DNA of 64,000 nucleotides, from NCBI GenBank assembly GCA_037349315.1, contig JBAIAC010000042.1, forward strand, positions 3,224,001 through 3,288,000, written 5' to 3'. Positions 35,807 through 46,000 of this stretch are shown in pieces (within the stretch, counting starts at the first letter, position 1; each line of letters begins with the position of its first letter). The notes under the pieces were generated by a model that was given only the letters and a program-made list of their open reading frames with translations, did not search any database and was not told the DNA's origin. Source of the stretch: Chelydra serpentina. Lineage: Eukaryota > Chordata > Testudines > Chelydridae. The translations under genes were made by a program, and so were the position numbers.

Positions 35807-38175
35807 TAGGGGTCTCAAACACGCGGCTCGCGGGGTTATTTTCTGTGGCCCCTGCCCACCCTCCAGCGTTTACGTACAGCGGCTCCGACCCAACGCACAC
35901 TGGGGGCAGGGCAGACTCCTGCCTGGCCGCCCTGCCCTTGCGCCGCTCCGGCAAGCTCCTGGAACCTGGGGGGAGGAGGGGCACAGGGGTCTGTGTCACT
36001 GTTGTGTCCAGGCACCGCCCCCAGAAACTCCCATTGGCCGGGAACGGGGAACCGCGGCCAATGGGAGCTGCTGGGGGCGGTGCCTGGATGCAACAGTGAC
36101 ACAGACCCCTGTGCCCCTCCCCCCCCAGGTTCCGGCCTCTTGGGCAGGCAGGCAGGGAACCTGCCGCCAGTGCACGCTGGGCCAGAGCCCGCACCCCGCA
36201 CCCCTCCTGCACCCTGACCTGAGCTCCCTGCCACACCCCACACCCCTCCTGCACCCCGACCCCCTGCCCTGATCCCCCTGCCACAACCCGCACCCCTCCT
36301 GCACCCCGACCCCCTGCCCTGATCCCCCTGCCACAACCCGCACCCCTCCTGCACCCCGACCCCCTGCCCTGAGCCCCCTGCCGCACCCCGCACCACTCCT
36401 GCACCCCGACCCCCTGCCCTGATCCCCCTGCCACAACCTGCACCCCTCCTGCACCCCGACCCCCTGCCCTGATCCCCCTGCCGCACCCCGCACCCCTCCT
36501 GCACCCCGACCCCCTGCCCTGATCCCCCTGCCGCAACCCGCACCCCTCCTGCACCCCGACCCCCTGCCCTGATCCCCCTGCCGCAACCCGCACCCCTCCT
36601 GCACCCCGACTCCTTGCCCTGATCCCCCTGCCGCACCCCGCACCACTCCTGCACCCCGACCCCCTGCCCTGATCCCCCTGCCGCAACCCGCACCCGTCCT
36701 GCACCCGACCCCCCTGCCCTGATCCCCCTGCCACAACCCGCACCACTCCTGCACCCCGACCCCCTGCCCTGATCCCCCTGCCGCACCCTGCACCACTCCT
36801 GCACCCCGACCTGAGCTCCCTGCCACACCCCACACCCCTCCTGCACCCCGACCTGAGCTCCCTGCCACACCCCACACCCCTCCTGCACCCCGACCCCCTG
36901 CCCTGATCCCCCTGCCGCAACCCGCACCCCTCCTGCACCCCGACTCCTTGCCCTGATCCCCCTGCCGCAACCCGCACCCCTCCTGCACCCGACCCCCCTG
37001 CCCTGATCCCCCTGCCACAACCCGCACCACTCCTGCACCCCGACCCCCTGCCCTGATCCCCCTGCCGCAACCCGCACCCGTCCTGCACCCGACCCCCCTG
37101 CCCTGATCCCTCTGCCACAACCCACACCACTCCTGCACCCCGACCCCCTGCCCTGATCCCCCTGCTGCAACCCGCACCCCTCCTGCACCCCGACTCCTTG
37201 CCCTGATCCCCCTGTCGCACCCCGCACCACTCCTGCACCCTGACCCCCTGCCCTGATCCCCCTGCCACAACCCGCACCCCTCCTGCACCCTGACCTGAGC
37301 TCCCTGCCACACCCCACACCCCTCCTGCACCCCGACCCCCTGCCCTGAGCCCCCTGCCGCAACCCGCACCCCTCCTGCACCCCGACTCCTTGCCCTGATC
37401 CCCCTGCCGCACCCTGCACCACTCCTGCACCCCGACCTGAGCTCCCTGCCACACCCCACACCCCTCCTGCACCCCGACCTGAGCTCCTTGCCACACCCCA
37501 CACCCCTCCTGCACCCCGACCCCTTGCCCTGAGCCCCATGCCGCAACCCACACCCCTCCTGCACCCCGACCCCTTGCCCTGAGCCCCCTGCCGCACCCCA
37601 CACCCCTCCTGCACCCCGACCCCCTGCCTTGATCCCCCTGCCGCAACCCGCACCCCTCCTGCACCCCGACCCCCTGCCTTGATCCCCCTGCCGCAACCCA
37701 CACCCCTCCTGCACCCCGACCCCTTGCCCTGAGCCCCCTGCTGCAACCCGCACCCCTCCTGCACCCTGACCTGAGCTCCCTGCCACACCCCACACCCCTC
37801 CTGCAGCCTGACCCCCTGCCCTGAGCCCCCTGCCGCAACCCGCACCCCTCCTTCACCCGACCCCCCTGCCCTGAGCCCCCTGCCACACCCCGCACCCTGA
37901 CCCCCTGCCGCTCCCCTCACCCCTCCTGCACCCCACACCCCAACTCCCTGCCCTGAGCCCCCACCACACCCCACACCCCATCCTGCATCCCCTGGGGGCA
38001 GGGAGGGGGCAGAGTTGGGGTGGGGATTTGGGGGAAGGGGTGGGGCCTTATGAAAGGGGTGGAGTGGGGGTGTGGCCAAGGGCGGAGTGGGCGGGTAGGT
38101 GTCAGTAATGCGGCCCTCGGGCCAATGTACTAATCCTCATGTGGCCCTCGTGGTCATTTGAGTTTGAGACCCCTG
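35807..38175. mobile_element. hAT-like non-autonomous element with perfect 8-bp target duplication
   Basis: Ends TAGGGGTCTCAAAC and GTTTGAGACCCCTG are inverted repeats. Both sides are flanked by GCTTAATC (35799-35806 and 38176-38183). The 2369-bp interior has a CCAAT palindrome (36028-36067) and the minisatellite at 36185-37985. No transposase frame is present, so movement would have needed a source in trans. Confidence 0.85.
36185..37985. repeat. 50-bp minisatellite, about 35 copies
   Basis: A C-rich unit (GCACCCCGACCCCCTGCCCT, then GATCCCCCTGCCGCAACCC and CACCCCTCCT) repeats with a 50-bp period, for example at 36251, 36301, 36351 and 36401, with shorter variant units carrying CTGAGCTCCCTGCCACACC. 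It lies wholly inside the hAT-like element. Long open frames on the minus strand reflect the absence of A/T-rich stops, not genes. Confidence 0.92.
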
Positions 38176-38183
38176 GCTTAATC

Positions 38184-38803
38184 TGTAGTTAAAGATTATG
38201 TCATGTGATTTGGGGAAATTCTCTGAAGTTGTGGCTGCCCCATGAGGCCCTTCATTCTCCAGCCGTGCCCATTTCCACCATCAAAGAGGCTCTTGCTGCC
38301 TCTGGAGAAACTTGTGGGTCACCTCTCTGCTACTTCATGGTTTAGACAGAAGCGGGGACTTATCTCAGCGGTGCACCCTGGAGTTCAGGTGTTCCGAGGA
38401 GTGGCACAAAGGGCAGAGTTAAGGTTGCCTGGGTGGCCTCAGCTGTGTATTTCACTACATACCACGGTTTGTTTCTTTCCTTGAAGACCGGGCTGTCTCC
38501 TGTGTTCAGTGGTTCTAAGAAGGGGGACAAAAAGTTGTTTGGGTGACCGTATCTGGGCATTTCCGGTGTTTGTTTATCTCCTCAAGCGTAGCCATAACTT
38601 GCAATGTCCGGATTTTCTCTGGTCTTTCCCTTCCTTCGCACAAAGCACAAACCGCTCCCTGCTCCCCAGCCCAGATCAGCAGTCCCAGCCAGTGACCTGT
38701 GTGTGAGCAATAGAGCTGGCTTAACCCTGGCAAAGTGTGTGTTGTGTCCCCCTCTAGCAGCTGGTCCATCTAGCAGATAACAGCCCACCACTGCTGACAG
38801 CTC
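38184..38803. other. No gene seen
   Basis: Unique-looking sequence between the hAT-like element and the SINE, without supported coding or RNA features. Confidence 0.45.
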
Positions 38804-38990
38804 ATCATAGAATCATAGAATATCAGGGTTGGAAGGGACCTTAGAAGGTCATCTAGTCCAACCCCCTGCTCAAAGCAGGACCAATCCCCAGTTTTTGCCC
38901 CAGATCCCCAAATGGCCCCCTCAAGGATTGAACTCACAACCCTGGGTTTAGCAGGCCAATTCTCAAACCACTGAGCTATCCCTCCCCCCA
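38804..38990 (-). mobile_element. tRNA-derived turtle-type SINE
   Basis: On the minus strand it starts with an A box (TAGCTCAGTGGTTTGAG) and B box (GGGTTGTGAGTTCAATCC). The body is followed by a CR1-like tail, AGGTCCCTTCCAACCCTGAT, and ATTCTATGA repeats. A near-identical copy is at 55499-55685. The shared tail suggests CR1 machinery mobilises it. Confidence 0.88.
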
Positions 38991-39510
38991 CTACTCATGG
39001 TAGTAGCCAAACTCTAAAGCTCCTTAGAGCACTTCCCAGGATCCAGTCCCCCTGCTCCGATGACTCTCCAATTCTTTATCCACCGTGCACCCCTCCCAAT
39101 GGCTGGCTTAGGTGGCCCCCTGCCTAACCTGCTGGCTTTTGTGAATCGCCATCTCTGTGCCTGGCTCTCCCCATGTGTTGTATAGAAGCCCAGGTGCCGA
39201 ACTCAGGCGCGGTGAATGGCGGGGATCTGCCAGACACCTGAAAGTCAGGCGAGGTGACACTCGGCGTCACTGGGCCTCGTTCCTGTCTTGACTCCACTTC
39301 CAAACCCTGCACAAGCGGAACGTGTCACTGACGCAGCCACGGAAAGGCAGAGCGAAGGCTGGGTCCGGCCCCGGGCTGCATGTTGGACACCCCGCCTGGG
39401 TGCCATTAAAGACAGAAATACTTCTCTCCTGCGTCTGCTCCATGGGAGCCATTGGCTGGGGCTGTGACCTGAGCCCTACAGCTCTGGAGACTCCAGACTC
39501 ACTCCCTGAC

Positions 39511-39895
39511 CACAGGCGCTGACTTTACAACGCGCTTAGTGGGTGCTCAACCCCCTGGCTTTGCCCCAGGCCCCGCCCGCCCTCACTCCACCCCCTCCTC
39601 CAGAGCCCCACCCCTCCCCGTCTCTTCCCACTGCTGCCCCTTCCCCACCCCGTCTCTCCTCCGAGTGCGCCGTGTCCTCGTTCCTCCTCCTTCCCCCCCA
39701 GAGCCTCCAGCACACCGCAAAACAGCTGGTTGCGGCGGCAGGAGGTGTGCGGAGGGAGGGGGAGGCGCTGATCTGCAGAGCCCACCTGCGGGCGAGAGGC
39801 ATTGAGGGAGTAGGGGAGAGCAGATAGCACCCACCATTCCCCCCCCCCCCCGTGGGTGCTCCACCCTTGGCGCACCCACAGAGTCAGCACCTCTG
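39511..39895. mobile_element. hAT-like MITE upstream of the giant repeat gene
   Basis: Ends CACAGGCGCTGAC and GTCAGCACCTCTG; flanks TCCCTGAC (39503-39510) and CCCCTGAC (39896-39903) match 7 of 8. Its right end is about 60 bp before the presumed acceptor of the giant ORF exon. Confidence 0.7.
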
Positions 39896-40097
39896 CCCCT
39901 GACCATCCCTAATGTTCCCCAGCTGAAATGGGCATCTCTTGTTTCGTTCTCAGGACCTGCCAGAGCAGGGCAGGAGAGAAGCTGAGCGGAGGTCCCTTGG
40001 GAGGACACCCCAGAAGGACCGAACTGAATACACGCGACCTGCATCTGCTGCGCCGTGAGAACCGGCTGGAAGCGGCAATCCCAGAGGGACGCGACGG

Positions 40098-43000
40098 ATG
40101 AGCTGCGAGCCTGTTTCAGCCCCGCTCTGCGGAGCCAGGATGGCCGAGCACAGCGAGAGAGCAGAGCCGACCCTCGCCTCAGGGGAGGGGAAGTGTGAGA
40201 TGCGCTTGTGTGACACCGATGGGGAGCCCCAGTGCCACGTCGCTGAGCCCATGGGGGACGTGTGCCTGGCCAGGTTATGCGCCCACCCCCAGCCGCTGAG
40301 CATGGAGACCCTGCAGGGAGCGCGGGACAGACTGGAGCAATGCGGGGAGCTGGGCAGCTGCCTGGACCTCGCCCTGGAGAGGTTCGGCCGGGAGCCCCGG
40401 TGTGTGCAGGAGAACACCAGGCTGCGGATCCAGTGTGGCGGGGAGGAGCTGGAGTTTGTCTCTGGCCAGGGGCAGTGTGAGATCTCGGTGCTCCTCGCCG
40501 ATGGGGAACCCCAGTATCACATCACAGAGCTGGGAGGAGACAGGCCGGTGACTTGGTCACATGCCAGCCCAGAGCCGCTGAGCGTCGCAGACCTAGTGAG
40601 GGTGCGGGACAGACTGGGGTGCTGGGGGGTGCTGGGCGAGGAGCTGAGCAGCTTCTTGGGGGAGGCCATTTCCCAGTTCAGCCGGGAGCCCCCGTGCATG
40701 CAGGAGAACGCCCGGATGGGGATCTACTGGAACAGGGGGAGCCTGGAGTTCCTCTCAGGGGAGGGGCAGTACATGTTCTCTGTTTCCGATCAGGAAGGAA
40801 GTCCCCGTTATTATTTTCATGTTGAGGCTCTCCCAGTGCACTTGCATGTGGCCCGGTTACGTTCCCGCAAGGATCCACTCAGTGCTGAAGGCCTGTTCAA
40901 ATTTCACACTCAGCTGGGTTCTGACACTTCTGCGCTGAGGGCCTCCTTGTACACAGCCTGGCGGGGGTTCAGCCGGGAGCCCCGGTGTGTGCAGGAGAAC
41001 GCCAGGCTGCGGATCCAGTGTGGTGGAGAGGAGCTGGAGTTAGTGTCTGGCCAGGGGCAGTGTGAGATCTCCGTGCGCCTCGCCAATGGGGAACCCCAGT
41101 ATCACATCAAAGAGCTGGGAGGAGACAGGCCGGTGACTTGGTCACACTCCAGCCCAGAGCCGCTGAGCGTCGCAGACCTAGTGAGGGTGCGGGACAGACT
41201 GGGGCGCTGGGGGGCGCTGGGTGAGGAGCTGAGCGGCTGCCTTGGGGAGGCCATTTCCCAGTTCAGCCAGGAGCCCCGGTGTGTGCAGGAGAACGCCAGG
41301 CTGCGGCTACAGTGTGGCGGGGAGGAGCTGGAGTTTGTCTCCGGCCAGGGGCAGTGTGAGATCTCGGTGCTCCTCGCTGATGGGGAACCCCAGTATCACA
41401 TCACAGAGCTGGGAGGGGACAGGCCAGTGACTTGGTCACACTCCAGCCCAGAGCCGCTGAGCGTCGCAGACCTAGCGAGGGTGCGGGACAGACTGGGGCG
41501 CTGGGGGGCGCTGGGTGAGGAGCTGAGCGGCTGCCTTGGGGAGGCCATTTCCCAGTTCAGCCAGGAGCCCCTGTGCATGCAGGAGAATGCCCGGATGGGG
41601 ATCTACTGGGCCAGGGGGAGCCTGGAGTTCCTCTCGGGGGAGGGGCAGTACATTTTCTCTGTTTCCGATCAGGAAGGAAGTCCCCGTTATCATTTCCATG
41701 TTGAGGCTCTCCCAGGGCACTTGTATGTGGCCCGGTTACGTTCCCGCAAGGACCCACTCAGTGCTGACAGTCTGCTGAGATTTCACACTGAGCTGGGTTT
41801 CTGTCGGGGAGACACTGCTGCGCTAAGGGCCTCCTTGTACACAGCCTGGCGGGGGTTCAGCCGGGAGCCCGGGTGTGTGCAGGAGAACGCCAGGCTGCTG
41901 ATCTCCTGGGAAGGGGCCAAGGAAGCGCTAGAGTTCGTCTCTGGGCAGGGGCAGTGTGAGATCAGGGTGTCCTGCAGCGCCGGGGGGGCCCAGTACCACA
42001 TTACAGAGAAAACCGGGGAGGGGGTTTTGGCTTGGACAAACTCACACCCAGAACCGCTGAGCATCCAAAATCTGGAGAGGGTGAGAGACAGACTGGGGTG
42101 CTGGGGGCTGCTGGGCGAGGAGCTGAGCGGCTGCTTTGGGGAGGCCATTTCCCAGTTCAGCCGGGAGCCCCCGTGTGTGCAGGAGAACGCCAGGATGAGG
42201 TTGTGTTGGGACAGGGGGAGCCTGGAGTTCCTCTCAGGGGAGGGGCAGTGTGAGATCTCTGTAGCCTATGAGGAAGGAAGTCCCCGTTATTATTTTCATG
42301 TTGAGGCTCTCCCAGTGCACTTGTATGTGGCCCGGTTACGTTTCCGCCAGGACCCACTCAGTGCTGACAGTCTGCTGAGATTTCACACGGAGCTGGGTTT
42401 CTGTCGGGGAGACACTGCTGCGCTGAGGGCCCGCTTGCACACAGCCTGGGAGGGGTTCAGCCGGGAGCCCCAGTGTGTGCAGGAGAACGCCAGGCTGCTG
42501 ATCCAGTGGGGCAGGAGGCAGCTCAGGTTCACCTCAGGGAGGGGGGAATGTGAGATCTGTGTGGGCCGGCAACCCCAGTACCATGTTGGGAAGATCCCAG
42601 TGCATGTCTACGTGGCTCAGCTACGCGCCCGGCGAGAATCACTGAGCGCTGACACCCTACAGAGAGTGTTGAGTGAACTGGGGTCCTGTTATGGAGACAC
42701 TGATGCTCTGACCACCTGTTTTGACCGAGCCTGGTTGGGGTTCATCCAGGAGCCCCGGTGTGTGCAGGAGAATGCCAGGCTGCGGATCCAGTGGGGTGAG
42801 GAGGAACCGGAGTTTGTCTCCGGCCAGGGGCAGTGTGAGATCTCGGTGCTCCTCGCCGATGGGGAACCCCAGTATCTCATCACAGAGCTGGGAGGAGACA
42901 GGCCGGTGACTTGGTCACACGCCAGCCCAGAGCCGCTGAGCGTCGCCGACCTAGTGAGGGTGTGGGAGAGACTGGGGCGTTGGCGTGGGCTGGGTGAAGA

Positions 43001-46000
43001 GCTGAGCGGCTGCTTTGGGGAGGCCATTTCCCAGTTCAGCCAGGAGCCCCGGTGTGTGCAGGAGAACACCAGGATGGGGATCCGGTGGGACGGAGGGACC
43101 CTGGAGTTCCTGTCAGGGGAGGGGGAGTGTAAGATTAATGTGCACTGTAGGGACGGGAGACCCCAGTACGACGTTGGGGAGCTTCCCATGCACATGTACC
43201 TGGCTCGGTTATGCACCCGCCCAGAACCCCTGAGTGCCGACAGCCTACAGAGAGTGTTGAGAAAATTGGGGTCCTGTCAGGAAGACAATGGTTTATTAAG
43301 AGCCTGTATTTCCCACGCCTTGAACCAATTCGTTCAAGAGCCCCGGTGTGTGCAGGAGAACGCCAGGCTGCGGGTCCAGTGTGGTGGGGAGGAGCTGGAG
43401 TTTGTCTCCGGCCAGGGGCAGTGTGAGATCTCGGTGCTCCTTGCCGATGGGGAACCCCAGTATCACATCACAGAGCTGGGAGGGGACAGGCCGGTGACTT
43501 GGTCACACTCCAGCCCAGAGCCATTGAGCGTCGCAGACCTAGTGAGGGTGCGGGACAGACTGGGACCCTGGGGGGTGCTGGGCGAGGAGCTGAGCGGCTG
43601 CTTTGGGGAGGCCATTTCCCAGTTCAGCCGGGAGCCCCCGTGTGTGCAGGAGAACGCCAGGATGAGGTTGTGTTGGGACAGGGGGAGCCTGGAGTTCCTC
43701 TCAGGGGAGGGGCAGTGTGACATCTCCGTATCCGATCAGGAAGGAAATCCCAATTATCATTTTCATGTTGAGACCCTCCCAGGGCACTTGTATGTGGCCC
43801 GGTTACGTTCCCATAAGAACCCACTCACTGCTGACAGCCTGTTCAAATGTCACACTGAGCTGGGTTTCTGTCAGGGAGACACTGCTGCGCTGAGGGCCTC
43901 CTTGTACACAGCCTGGGAGGGGTTCAGCCGGGAGCCGTGGTGTGTGCAGGAGAACGCCAGGCTGCTGATCTCCTGGGACAGGGGGGAGCTGGAGTTGGTC
44001 TCCGGGCAGGGGCAGTGTGAGATCAGCGTATCCTGCAGCACCGGGGAGCCCCAGTACCACATTACAGAGAAAACCTGGGACGTATTTGTGGCTTGGATGA
44101 ACTCACATCCAGAACTGCTCAGCATCAAAAACTTGAAGAGCATTCGAAACAGACTGGGGGGCTGGGGAGCGCTGAGTGAAGGGTTGAGCGGCTGCTTTGG
44201 GGAGGCCATTTCCCAGTTCAGCCGGGAGCCCCCGTGTGTGCAGGAAAATGCCAGGATGAGGTTGTGTTGGGCCAGGGGGAGCCTGGAGTTCCTCTCGGGG
44301 GAGGGGCAGTACATTTTCTCTGTTTCCGATCAGGAAGGAAGTCCCCGTTATCATTTCCATGTTGAGGCTCTCCCAGGGCACTTGTATGTGGCCCGGTTAC
44401 GTTCCCGCAAGGACCCACTCAGTGCTGACAGTCTGCTGAGATTTCACACTGAGCTGGGTTTCTGTCGGGGAGACACTGCTGCGCTAAGGGCCTCCTTGTA
44501 CACAGCCTGGGAGGGGTTCAGCCGGGAGCCCGGGTGTGTGCAGGAGAACGCCAGGCTGCTGATCTCCTGGGAGGGGGGGGAGCTGGAGTTCATCTCCGGG
44601 CAGGGGCAGTGTGAGATCAGCGTCTTCTGCAGCACGGGGGAGCCCCAGTACCACATTACAGAGCAAATCTGGGACACGTTTTTGGCTTGGACTCACTCAC
44701 ATCCGGAACCACTGAGCATCCAAAACCTGGAGAGGGTGCGAGATAGACTAGGGCACTGGGGGCTGCTGGGCGAGGAGCTGAGCGGCTGCTTTGGAGAGGC
44801 CATTTCCCAGTTCAGCCGGGAGCCCCCGTGTGTGCAGGAGAATGCCAGGATGAGGTTGTGTTGGGACAGGGGGAGCCTGGAGTTCCTCTCGGGGGAGGGG
44901 CAGTACATATTCTCTATATCCTATCAGGAAGGAAGTCCCCGTTATCATTTCCATGTTGAGGCTCTCCCAGTGCACTTGTATGTGGCCCGGTTACGTTCCC
45001 GCAAGGACCCACTCAGTGCGCACAGTCTGCTGAGATTTCACACGGAGCTGGGTTTCTGTCGGGGAGACACTGCTGCGCTGAGGGCCCGCTTGCACACAGC
45101 CTGGGAGGGGTTCAGCCGGGAGCCCCAGTGTGTGCAGGAGAACGCCAGGCTGCTGATCCAGTGGGGCAGGAGGCAGCTCAGGTTCACCTCAGGGAGGGGG
45201 GAATGTGAGATCTCCGTGCGCTGTGTGGGTCGGCAACCCCAGTACCATGTTCGGAAGATCCCAGTGCATGTCTACGTGGCTCAGCTACGCACCCGGCGAG
45301 AATCACTGAGCGCTGACACCCTACAGAGAGTGTTGAGTGAACTGGGGTCCTGTTATGGAGACACTGATGCTCTGAACACCTGTTTTGACCGAGCCTGGTT
45401 GGGGTTCAGCCGGGAGCCCCGGTGTGTGCAGGAGAACGCCAGGCTGCGGATCCAGTGTGGCGGGGAGGAGCTGGAGTTAGTGTCTGGCCAGGGGCAGTGT
45501 GAGATCTCGGTGCTCCTTGCCGATGGGGAACCCCAGTATCACATCACAGAGCTGGGAGGGGACAGGCCGGTGACTTGGTCACACGCCAGCCCAGAGCCGC
45601 TGAGCGTCGCAGACCTAGTGAGGGTGCAGGACAGACTGGGGCGCTGGGGGGCGCTGGGTGAGGAGCTGAGCGGCTGCTTTGGGGAGGCCATTTCCCAGTT
45701 CAGCCAGGAGCCCCGGTGTGTGCAGGAGAACGCCAGGCTGCGGATCCAGTGGGGCGGGGGGGAGCTGGAGTTTGTCTCCGGCCAGGGGCAGTGTGAGATC
45801 TCAGTGCTCCTCGCCGATGGGGAACCCCAGTATCTCATCACAGAGCTGGGAGGAGACAGGCCGGTGACTTGGTCACACTCCAGCCCAGAGCCGCTGAGCG
45901 TCGCAGACCTAGCGAGGGTGCGGGACAGACTGGGGCGCTGGGGGGCGCTGGGCCAGGACCTGAGCGGCTACTTTGGGGAGGTGATTTCCCAGTTCAGCCG

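Noticed and set aside
36185..37985. CRISPR-like array
   Set aside because: Units are contiguous 50-mers with no unique spacers, in a eukaryotic setting.
35676..38079. Minus-strand frames of 739, 747 and 599 residues, Gly/Arg/Cys-rich
   Set aside because: All three frames are open over the same 50-bp C-rich minisatellite because its unit lacks stop trinucleotides on that strand. A 50-bp period cycles frames every three units; no start context or domain.
38804..38990. Functional tRNA gene
   Set aside because: A and B boxes belong to a SINE with a CR1-like tail; an almost identical copy is at 55499-55685.
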